From Anodontia alba (lineage: Eukaryota > Mollusca > Bivalvia > Lucinida > Lucinidae), in contig OZ024830.1 in assembly GCA_964016985.1 (NCBI GenBank), forward strand, positions 63,132,550 through 63,196,549: a DNA stretch of 64,000 nucleotides, in the 5' to 3' direction. The position numbers were made by a program, and so were the translations under genes. Shown here in pieces: positions 43,501 through 55,500 of this stretch. The notes beneath the pieces were generated by a model. The model saw nothing but the letters and a program-made list of their open reading frames with translations. It was not told where the DNA came from and made no database searches. Position 1 is the first letter of the stretch, and each line of letters starts with the position of its first letter.

Positions 43501-46500
43501 CTCACAAAGTGTTTTCACCATGTCATCATGGGAATTTCCTTGGTGTTCATTCCTTTCATATGAAGGTATTTGATAACAGCTCTGATTTCTTTTTGTCCAT
43601 TTTTTTTTTTTTTTTTTTTTTCAGATTATTGCCACCCTATAAATTTCAAAACTGTGTCATCTGCATAATATAAACACAGCAGATAAATCAGACCTTATAT
43701 TATAGTAGTATACAAAAACAAATTAGCAATATTGATTTTTTCTAGGTAAAGTGAAGATTTTTTTGAAGTGGCGTCATATATATTCTTATCTGCTGGTTGA
43801 CACCATCTACAAAAAAACAGGCTTAATGGTATCTATCAATATGTCCAATCCTATTTTAACACATTTCTCATCTTGTTTTCATAAATCAAATATTTATTAT
43901 AATGTCAATATAATGAACATTTACACCTATTGTACGAGGGATGTTCGAAATGAATTGCTTATTGTCCTCTAGCTCGATATCCACGTGGGGCACGATAAAA
44001 ACCAATACATGCCTGTATAGGGCTATTCAATATCTACACAATGGTGTATAAATGTACATGTTAGACTAAGTGTAAGACATAAAATTTGCCATTTAAATAC
44101 ACGCAGTCATTGACCACTGCAGTAAAAATGGTTGGTAGAAGCGTCGACAAAAAAGATGAAATACGGGCTTACATCAAAGCTCGCTCAAAACTTGGTTGTT
44201 CTTTGAAGAAGCTGATGACTGAAATTTCTACTGCTTTTGGACCTTCTTGTGTGTCTCATGACACAGTTCGGCAGTGGAAAAAAAAATTTGAGTCTGGTGT
44301 AGAGTCCATCAAAAATGCACCGAAATCAGGTAGGCCAAAATCTGCATCTTGTAAAGAAATCGTTTCCAAAATAAAGGAAATCATTGAAGGAGATGCCAGA
44401 TTTACAGTTCGTGATATTGCACGAAAGGTAGGCATATCACTATCAACGGTTCACCTTATTTTGAAGAAGCATTTGAAAGTCAGAAAGATTTCTGCTAGAT
44501 GGGTGCCACATCTGTTGACTGTCGAGCAAAAGAGGCAACGGGTTAAATTGGCCAAAAAGCTGCTTCAAATGTTTCCAAAATATGACAAAAAGCAGTTTGC
44601 CAATGTAGTCACAGGTGATGAAACCTGGGTCCATTATTTTGAGCCCGTCAGAAAGGTTAGCAATAAGATCTGGGCCACTAAACACAGCAAACGCCCAATA
44701 ATTGCCAAACGTTCTTTGAGTACAAAGAAGGTTTTATATGCAATCTTCTTCTCTGGTGAAGGAGTCGCAATAAAAGTGCCACTGAAAAAGGGCAAAAGCA
44801 TCACCGGAAAGTACTACAAAGACGTAGTACTGAAGAAACTGAAAAAGTATTATCAGAAACGACGCCCTGCCACTGGTTTTAAACATGTCCGTCTTCTACA
44901 TGACAATGCCCCAGCTCATACCTCCGCAATAGTTACGGCGTTTTTGAAGAAAGAAAAAGTAACTGTTTTGCCTCACCCCCCGTATTCCCCAGACCTTGCC
45001 CCATGTGATTTCTTTTTGTTTCCGAAATTGAAAGCATTCCTTGCTGGGCGGAAATACCAGTCCTGACAAGCACTTGGATCTGCCATTCATCAGTACCTTA
45101 TTACTGTGCCCAAATCAGCGTACCGTGACGCCTTCAAGAAGTGGATACATCGGCTGAAACTTTGCATTTCTAGCCACGGGGAGTACTTCGAGGGCATGAA
45201 ATGAGTACTTTTGGGCTAACTTGAAATTTGAAGTCTCCAGATAGAAATAAGCAATTCATTTCGAACATCCCTCGTACATGTAGTGTAACTCTTAAAGTGC
45301 CAAGCAAAATGGTAGCAGATGACAGTCTAATTTTTTAATTATTATCTTTCAGAGAAAATAAGGCTTGACATTTCATGTGAGTCATCTGCTACCTTTCTAA
45401 GAAGGAGGCAAAAAAAAAACAACAACATTTTGATAGAATGCCTCCCCTGAAAGTCTTTCCATTCCACTTAACTCTTTCATGAGCATTGGCTTAAACATTG
45501 TTTAAGCTTTGCAATCCCTTCTTGGAAGAAGGCTGCATATTGAACTTCAAGATACTCTGAAACAACATCAATGATGTCATCATCACTTTGAAAGTGGGAT
45601 TTCAGTTTAGGGAAAATGTAAAAGTCCAATGGTGCAAGAGTAGTGAGTAAGAGGTATGGGCCAACAGTTCAAAGATACATCTTTCAGCATCTGCCATTTC
45701 CGCTTGTACTGTGTGGACTGGAGCATTGTCCTGCTGCAACAGACTGACTGATCAAAGCTTTCCTCTTCTTTTTATTATTATTATTATTATTCTTATTATA
45801 GTCAATGGTTTGACCCTTTTGCAAGAAGTCAATCATGAGCATTCCCACACAGTCCCAGAAAACAGAGGCCATCATCTTGCCAACAGATGCAACTAACTTG
45901 AACTTTTTGGGAAGCGGAGACCCAGAATGTTTCCACTGTTTACTTTGAGACTTGGAGTCAGGATAAAAACTGTGAACCCATGTCTCATCCAGGGTCACAA
46001 ATCTCTTGAAGATTTGGCTGGGTCAGCCTGAAATTGATCTAACAGCATTCTTGAAATGTCCTGTTTTTTTCAGCTTTTGGTCCTGGGTCAACATTTGGGG
46101 AAACCATCTTTCGGACAGTTTGCTCATCCCTAGAATGTAATTCAAAACAGATTGAACAGAGCCAACACTGATACCAATGGTGTCTGCATTATGTTAGACT
46201 GTAACACATCTACCATTCATCACTGTGCTGTGACCTGCCTCAATCTGATGGTCTGTGGTCCCAGATTCTGGGCGACCCGACCATGAAGCATCATCAGTGC
46301 TCTCATTGCCTAGCCTGAAATCAGCAAACCATTTCTTTACAGTGATATAGGAAAGAAAATCCTCACAAAGTGTTTTCACCATGTCATCATGGGAATTTCC
46401 TTGGTGTTCATTCCTTTCTTATGAAGGTATTTGATAACAGCTCTGATTTCTTTTTTGTCCATTTGTTTTTTTTTCAGATTATTGCCACCCTATAAATTTC

Positions 46501-49500
46501 AAAACTGTGTCATCTGCATAATATAAACACAGCAGATAAATCAGACCTTATATTATAGTAGTATACAAAAACAAATTAGCAATATTGATTTTTTCTAGGT
46601 AAAGTGAAGATTTTTTTGAAGTGGCGTCATATATATTCTTATCTGCTGGTTGACACCATCTACCAGAAAACAGGCTTAATGGTATCTATCAATATGTCCA
46701 ATCCTATTTTAACACATTTCTCATCTTATTTTCATAAATCAAATATTTATTATAATGTCAATATAATGAACATTTACACCTATTGTACATGTAGTGTAAC
46801 TCTTAAAGTGCCAAGCAATGGTAGCAGATGACAGTCTAATTTTTTAATTATTATCTTTCAGAGAAAATAAGGCTTGACATTTCATGTGAGTCATCTGCTA
46901 CCTTTCTAGGAAGGAGGCAAAAAAAACAAACAACATTTTGATAGAATGCCTCCCCTGAAAGTCTTTCCATTCCACTTAACTCTTTCCCGCTAGTGGTGAC
47001 TTTTGTCGTCTGCTGAAAACCTCTGCAAACAGTTTGGACCCAGATAAGACGCCTTGCCTGATCTGGATAAAAAAAAATTGACACTCTGATGGTATTCCTG
47101 AAAGGTTTTTTGAAAAAGTTTATTATAAAAAAAATCCACAGATGACAAAAAAGCATGCAAAATTACCCAGCATGCAAATAGTTAAGATGATCAGGGCCCA
47201 GTTGTTCAAAGCATTGTTAGCTTAACGAGCTTGTTAAGGGTCATTTTGTTAACTGTTTTAGCAGATTCAATATACAATATTCTGAAATTTTTTGCTGAAA
47301 AAATGTGAGTAGCTTTTGCACTGCAAACGCTACTCACATTTTTTCAGCAAAAAATCTCAGCATATTTGCGTATCACTTGATTGAAATTTTAACGAATCGT
47401 TAACTAACGACATCGTTAGCTTTGAACAACTGGGCCCAGATTGTTATTCTTAAGGGGGCTTGATACATCTAAATGTAGTCTGCTTTTGACAGCTTTCAGA
47501 AAGTCATTCTTTGTCTGGTGGTTTATGAAGAAGAAGTAAATTTGCAAACATTTATCATGATTTTATGGAAAAACCTTTGGTCATAACTACCTGTGTACAA
47601 AAAGTTTTATTGTATTCATTGGTTTAAAAACTAAAGGGGATGAATACCCCTGCTACTGCCAGTTTGGCTTTGTAGATTTATTATTCTGAATAAAAAACAA
47701 AAGAAGAGTGATTTTATTAACATTTCTTAATCAAAGGTATAGCAATTCCACCAGAAAAGAATTTGCTTCCCTGGCACATATATGTAAGCTCTTCTAATAG
47801 GGGCTTTTAGCGAAGAAATGAAATTTCTCCCATTTAGACTAAACCCTTTTCAGAAGGGAGATAAATACTTTTGTGGGAGTGATCTTCCTTGGAGATGAAA
47901 CCATTCACCTTAAGGGGCCAGGCAACGCTGTCAGGGGAGGTAACTGTCAAAATTGTTTTCCTTCCCTTCTGAAACTGGGTCTCTTTTAGAGTAGACACCT
48001 TCTCAGCATGCATTTGATGTGCAGGAAAGTAAAGAGGAAATGACAAAAGTCATCTTCCTTGTAAAAATGGCAGGAACTCTGCCAGCTATATCTACTCCCC
48101 TTCATGCTGAACCCGGATATATCCTACCTTTACAAACAGTGTAGAGCCAGATCAGTTGGCTCCTGAAGAAGCCAACTGACCTGGATCTGCACTGTTCGCC
48201 ATTAAGTATGTAAATTTGTAGCAACAATCCAGATCAAGCAATCTGATTTGCTGAAAATTAGAAGTGGGCGTGGCATCTTAATTTATTCAGCAGGACAAGG
48301 GTTAAACTTTGTTATTGCGGAGCGGGGGCGTAAAAAGTTCATTAGACGATATTTTCTTCTTTTTTTTTCTTTTTTTTTTTTTTCATTTTCTGAGTATGCT
48401 TTGACCTTTACGAATTGTTTAAGTTTTTGGAGACAAATTACATGAAAGGTCAAAGCCTATATTCTGGGGCAAAATAAGGAGAACATAAAAAATAGTTTTT
48501 GCTATGTTGAATTTTGTACTGAGCGAGATAAAGGTTACATATTTGATGAGACGATATTTAAACGCCTAATATGCTGCAGACAACATTTGATATATTTTTT
48601 TCTTATTTTTTCCAGAAAATTGGATTTGACATTTATAGCAAATTAGAATGTTTGCAAGAAATATCAGGTCCTGTTTTCTGGTGCAAATAAGAAAACAGCC
48701 CATAGAGTGACAAATGTTAAATGACCTACATTGGATACTAACGGAGGTTACTGACATTTGACGACACCAACTATCCCACCCTGAGTGAAAATTTCAGTAG
48801 ACCACAAATTGATGATATTTATTTATTTATTTATTTATTTATTTTGCCAGTAAACAGGTTTTGACATGCATGCAAATTGTCTCCAAGATAATTTACGTGA
48901 AATGTCAAATCCTGTTTTCTGGGAAAAATAAGAGAAAATATCATCAATTGATCGTCTGCTGATATTTTTAAGAGTGCTGATCGCGTAATGCTGAGCATCC
49001 TGGTTAAAAATTTCAGCAGACGATATTTTCATTATTTATTAATTTGTTTTCCAGAAAATAGGATTTGACATATTCGTTTGCTGAATAAGCCCGGATATTG
49101 GTAAAGGTTAAAGAACTTATACATCACTAGATAGACCTTACATTAAAATGCGAAAAGTAAGATAGCATAGATACCATAATAACCCTAAGAATTTGGACAC
49201 CTTACCTACTTACCATATTTGTCCTAAAATTTGAACAGTCCATTGTATTACCTGTCGATGTGTCTAAAATATTGTTACGGTAAGCAAAGTATCACTGTTT
49301 AGAAATGTCAAAACTGTTTTTAGTTCTGCCATTTTGAATATTAAATGAGGCTTTATGATCTCGCAAAGCCTTAATTTAAATATGCAAATCCTTGATACAT
49401 TGTAAACATTCAACAATATTTTTCCTCTATATCTGTATACCGGTATATAACCTCTTCTCTGGGCATTTATGGATTTTGCTTGAAAAAAAAAAAATATAAA

Positions 49501-52500
49501 AAAGCAACCAAAAAATGAATTTATGGCTATCAGAAAAAAAGTTTTTATTTAATATTTTGAAATATTTAGAGGCTCATTAAAACACTGTATTACAAATTGT
49601 AAAAAAAAAAAAAAAAAAAAAAAACTTTGTTATTCTGGCATAAAAAGGAAAATTCCTCTCTGAATGGGACTTGAATACTTGTAAGCACTACATGCTACTA
49701 AAATCTAATATAGCTTTACTTGAAGTTGATTCCAAATGGAACCTAATGTGACAATTCGTAACTTCTGACATGTAGCCAACAAAGACTCAAATCAGCCAGA
49801 GTGTTTGTTGTCTGCATGAAGAAAATTTACATCCTTGACTTTCCAAATTTGCCCAGCAACATTCTGATCAGACTGTGCAAATAAGCAGGCTGATCTGAAT
49901 CTTCATTCACATGTCTGAGGGCACATTTTCTGATGTTGCGGCTCAACTGATTCTCACAGTATGAAAAATTCTTACCAGTATTAGGGTGTGGTTTTGTACT
50001 TAGTAAGGAAGATGGAGCATTGTCTATTGCCTGCACAGTTAATGTCTCGATTAACTGTTTGTCTTTTGGCACTGACTCTCTGTCAAATACACCGCTTGTG
50101 CTCAGCCAACCGGTCAGTGGATCGAGTTGAAATGTTCCATCAGAATCCTTGATACGATACTCTTTTATCTGAAAGAGATAACCTCCATTATCCTAGCTAT
50201 AAATATTGAACAACTAGAACTGTGTGCTAAAATCTGACGAGGAAGCATGTAGATATTACTCAATATCTGCATGCTAACCCAATACTGCATGCTTACTCTG
50301 ATGCCTTTGAATGTTATTGTTACACAAGGTTGCTTTTGATGACATCTTAGAGTAATGACATCATGCTAAAGTTTGTCATGCATTTATGCAGCTCTGAATT
50401 TTACATAATAACAGTGCCTATTTTCAGGACACAAACATCTGAAAATGATGCAAAATATTTATGGCTATATAATAAAAAGGTTATTGCATTGACATTGGTG
50501 AATATTGTCCCAAGCTGGGATATCAAAGGATGCGAGCTTGAGGATAAATATTGTTCTGGATATCTTAGGATGCAAGCTTGAGGGTAAATATTGTTCTGGA
50601 TATCATAGGATGTGAGCTTGAGGGTAAATATTGTTCCAGATATCTTAGGATGCAAGCTTGAGGGTAAATATTGTTCCAGATATCATAGGATGTGAGCTTG
50701 AGGGTAAATATTGTTCTGGATATCAAAGGATGCGAGCTTGAGGGTAAATATTGTTCTGGATATCTTAGGATGCGAGCTTGAGGGTAAATATTGTTCCAGA
50801 TATCTTAGGATGCAAGCTTGAGGGTAAATAATGTTCCAGATATCAAAGGATGTGAGCTTGAGGGTAAATATTGTTACAGATATCAAAGGATGTGAGCCTG
50901 AGGTCAAATATTGTTCTGGATATCTAAGGATGTGAGCTTGAGGGTAAATATTGTTCCCGATATCTTAGGATGCGAGCTTGAGGGTAAATATTGTTCCCGA
51001 TATCTTAGGATGCAAGCTTGAAGGTAAATATTGTTCTGGATATCTTAGGATGTGAGCTTGTTTGTGTCCTTTGATATCCCAACTTGGGACAATACTCCCC
51101 AATATCAGGACAATAACCCTATATTATGCTGCACATTATTACCACAATTACATGATCTCTGTACCTTGTCAAGTGGATGATCCCAAATCACAGGATCACA
51201 TGAAATGCTTGCATCCAGTGTGATCCCGAGATCTAGGAACATTCATGAGATCTGATATGATTCATGAGTATCAGATCACAATATACTTTGAAAATTAACC
51301 TTTACAGCATCATTCATACCAGCCCCTCCATCATTCCACCCACCCCATCTCCCACCCTGATAACGCTTGACATGTCATGCAAACTGCTGGCTATTCAAAC
51401 AATTTGATTGAAATGTCAAGCCTTATTTTCTTAAAAAGCAATAAAAGTCCTCTGCAACAATTCTGAATAGTGCTCTAATTTTATCTCCTCAAAACTATTC
51501 TGTTTAGTCATTTAAATTTGTCTTAACAGGCTTGGAAATGCTAGCTTAAGACACCCAGTAAATTATTACTGACCATTCCAAGGTGCTACATTCTGCATGA
51601 CTGTTTCCTTTATTGCTTATAGGAAACTGATACAAGAATCAGTCATACACAAACCATTGACATTTCACAACCTGAATGATTATTTTTGTTTATAGGAAAC
51701 AGAGCCAGGCTCCATAGTGCAGTCAGTAGCTTGTCTGACTGCAGATCCAGGGGTCACAAGTTCGAATCCAAACTCAGCTACATAACTTCTGTGGAGAGAG
51801 ATCATGAAATAATTCCATGGTCGTTCTTCCTCTTCTGCTGATTCAGTTACTGCCAAAAGAATGTGTACAAAGTACTGATTAACAGCTTAGAGAACTAAGC
51901 TTGCCCAGGAAAAGTGTGTATAGTTTAAATGACCAGTTCAACATGACCTCAACAGTGGAAACTAGGCCATAAAACCCCAAATCAATTATAGGAAACTGAA
52001 AATATGACTTTATTCTTACCACATTATTTGGACTTGTTTTGTCATCATCCACAGCACGAATTTGAAATATTTGCTCAGATCTCTGTGTGTAATCACCTTC
52101 CGGTAGAGAAATTTCTAACCAGTTTGAATCAGACACTCCTAGGAAATGGGGAATTTCATCGTTGCTGTCTTGAAGATTGATGGTTACTATACGGTCGGTA
52201 TAGCGATCAAGTACATCCTATATGAAAACCAACAACACAGAAATATACATTAACTCTTAAAATGCCAAGCAAATTTTGTACCAGAAAACATTCTATATGT
52301 TTTTTTTACTTTTCATAGAAAATAAGTCATGACATATCGTGATGTGAATTGTCTGCTTGGCAACAATTATTGATATAGTTCTTAACTCTTTCCCCGCTAG
52401 TGGCGACTTCTGTCATCTGCTGATAACCTTTGCAAACAGTCTGGACCCAGATCAGGCCCGACAAAATGTCGGGCCTGATCTGGATCCAAAATGTTTGACA

Positions 52501-55500
52501 CTCTGATAGTATTCCTGAATGATTTTTTTGAAAAAGTTTTTTTTTTTCAAAAAAATCCACAGATGACAAAAAAAGCATACAAAATTACCCAGGAAACAAA
52601 GAACTAACTCTCCAAGGAAACGTCCGTTGTGGTGCCATCTGAAGTACCCTGCTGAGGTGCTTCTAATAAGTAACCATGACATATGTTTTTGTGGAGAAAT
52701 AAGAACAGTTAACTTATCTGGAAACCCCTCTTATCTGGATCTATGGAAGATAAAAATGTCTCCATTTGTTTGTGCTGAGGAGAAATAGACATTGAAAATA
52801 CTAGAATAACAGATGAAAAGTCTTCACAACTCCATACCACAAACTCTACAAAATTTCTCCTTTTTCTAATATACGTGACCTTGAGATCTAGTTTCACTCC
52901 ATTTCATAGCTATAAAGGTAAAAAAAAATCTTTCAGGTTCTAGCCCCAGATAAGGTGTTTTTTTTTCAGCTGGAAAGCTCTGATGTTTTTCTTTTCTCCA
53001 CCAAATTCTATCTTGTGAGTACTCAATAAAAGTGCCTCAACAAGGTCCTTCTAATGAGTACCCACAACATATGTTCTCATGGAGAAATAAGAAAAAATAA
53101 TATGTGGATACCCCCTCTTATCTGGAACTATGAGGTTTCCCGACCAACTGTTATTTTCAACTACTGACTCTGAACTGTTTTTTTGTTCTGAAATCTCTAC
53201 TCTGTTTCAGCTTTTTTCTTCTGACTTAATGAGTCCAGCCATTTCTATTTGGTTTGGTTATTCTTGGTTAAGTTTAAAAACCAAAATGGTGGCTAACTGT
53301 CTATCATGCACAGTTGCACTTGCATTCAATTATTACTACTCACTACCATCAAAAGTAAACAAAATAGGTAAATGGTATCAGTTAGAAATAAGAATACATT
53401 GTATTTTCATGAGCATCAAGAGCATCATCAAAGCAGAGTGGACTGATGAAACTATATCATTTCAGGAAAGGAAGGAAAGAAGTAATTTGATGCAGAGTAA
53501 CAATAATTAGCACAAATATAGCTATTCTCTCATGACACACTCAGAATATAATACAAATGTACATATACATACAAATAAACAATAATCCGACATTACTACA
53601 ATAATATTATTATAGTATGAGTATATTTTACAAAATGATAGAAGAGTGAAAATGCTATCAGTGGAACCTAAAAATGAAAATTTCTGCAATATACAGTCAA
53701 GCCTGTTTTAAAGACCAACTCTGTTATGCAATCACCAGTATTTAAAGACCTGTTTTTCAGAGGTCCCATAAAAGGGAAATAAGTGTGAATTTACCTGTAA
53801 GTAAGCATCTGTATTAAGTAACCATTTCTTGGCTTTTCCCAAGGTGCATGATTAACACAGATTTGACTGTATAAGAAATCAGTGTTCCCATCCATTCATA
53901 ACTGTGTGTGATTCGTGCCAAATAAAAATTACGCATATTCTTTTTGCTGAGGATGTGAATTCCCGTGTTTTTTGGGGTTTTTTCCCAAAAAAATAAAACA
54001 ATAACAAGGAAAATGCCTAACCGCATTATGGACAGGTTTTTTAAATAGTGAAAAAAGTGAGAGTCATCTCTCTTGCATGTGAAACACCTACTGGTCCTCC
54101 TCTTCATCCCTACCAAATATGAAAGCAGTATACTGAAGAATAAAGGTAACATATAGCTTTGAAAAAAGGTTAACCAAGAGGTTAACCTGGGATGACGCCC
54201 GACGCCTGCTGCCTGCCCGGACATAGCTAGTTTAAAGAACACAAATTTTTTACACAGGGCTTCCGTTAAGCGGATGTATGACGTATATTACGCCCTGAGA
54301 TTGCCACAAGACGTCCAAATTGAACTTCAAAGACGTACTGCGGACTTCCGAAATTTCTTTTGTCCGTCCGAAATTGATAACCGAGATGTCCAAAAATTGT
54401 CGAAAAGCCCGCCCACTTTAAAAAAGTTGTATGACGTTTGCCTCGCCTACTTATCGGAAATTCGCTACCTGTGTTGACTGAGTTTTAAAAACGTCCCACT
54501 TTCTGCTTGCGGGAGTTTTATTGACAGCCGTGTCAAGTGTCGCGGCACTCTTTTGATGGCTGCGCGATCACTGCGTGTATTTGTCAAGCGTGCTGAGTTG
54601 ATTAATTGATGTTTGTATAATTAAACTTTCTCTTGCAACACCCGAAAATATTTGGTGAAATTATATGAAGTCAATATTATTTTTTAATATTCACATCTTG
54701 GAATCTTAAATTATTATTTTGCTAAGAACGTGTGTCATCTGAAAACACCTGAACACTTCCGGGAGTGAAATTCTATACATTGTAAATAAATAACAATTAT
54801 GTACAGAATGCAAATTGAAATCTATTCGAATTTAGAAGCTTATGTTTGTCATGACAACAAAAGCAATTTTTCAAATGAAAAGAAAACACATTTTTCGTCA
54901 AAATTTTTTGAAAACCCGTTTCTAAATGCGTAGCCTTGTTCCGGTTGCGCTGTTTACTAGCGTGGAAAAGATGCAAAGTAAGTCTAAGGCGATTTGCGAT
55001 GGTTTTGCTTGCTTTTCTCCGCGAACGAACCTATTGCTGTTGGTATTTCCTTGAGAGCTGCCTTTTATTTGCTTGTTGTTGCACGAGTTGGCGCTGTTTT
55101 CCCGCAAATTTGTGAAGTAAGCAACTCGTTCGCTCGTGTTGATCAACTTCAATCCGAACAAATATTTCTTTAAATACATTTCTGCAAAATAATTTCAGCA
55201 TAGTTTATTTTTAAGAAAACAGGTTTAGGTCTTTTCTCTCATGTACTTTCTTTTCTTTTTTCTTTCTCTGGGCTTTGAAACGAATGCAAAGTTGTACCAA
55301 TGTTGATGCTTTCCCTAAGGTCCGACATACAAGTACAGGCTTTCCAAAAAGATGCGATCAAATTTTAATAAGTGATGACATTTTTAAAACACATCTAAGA
55401 GAAGTGTATATCATGATGATTCTGTGTGACACTGAAATAAGAACCTATGTTCTACTAAAGAAAGGGCAGACCGCCACAGCACAGAAAAAAAGTGGGACTT

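Larger units (their letters stand above)
42638..45478. repeat. Tandem segmental duplication, copy A (contains mariner copy 2)
   Basis: Positions 42638-43934 plus 45275-45478 match 45499-46986 almost base for base (a handful of substitutions and run-length changes); offset 2861 before the mariner. The proximal edge lies inside the decayed mariner 3' end. Confidence 0.92.

Noticed and set aside
46785..46800. Empty mariner site read as an excision scar
   Set aside because: Excision of mariner-type elements usually leaves a few extra bases; here there is a single clean TA, which fits a site never occupied.
53130..53510. 126-codon plus-strand open frame as a nested gene
   Set aside because: No domain, start context, splice evidence or codon pattern supports it.
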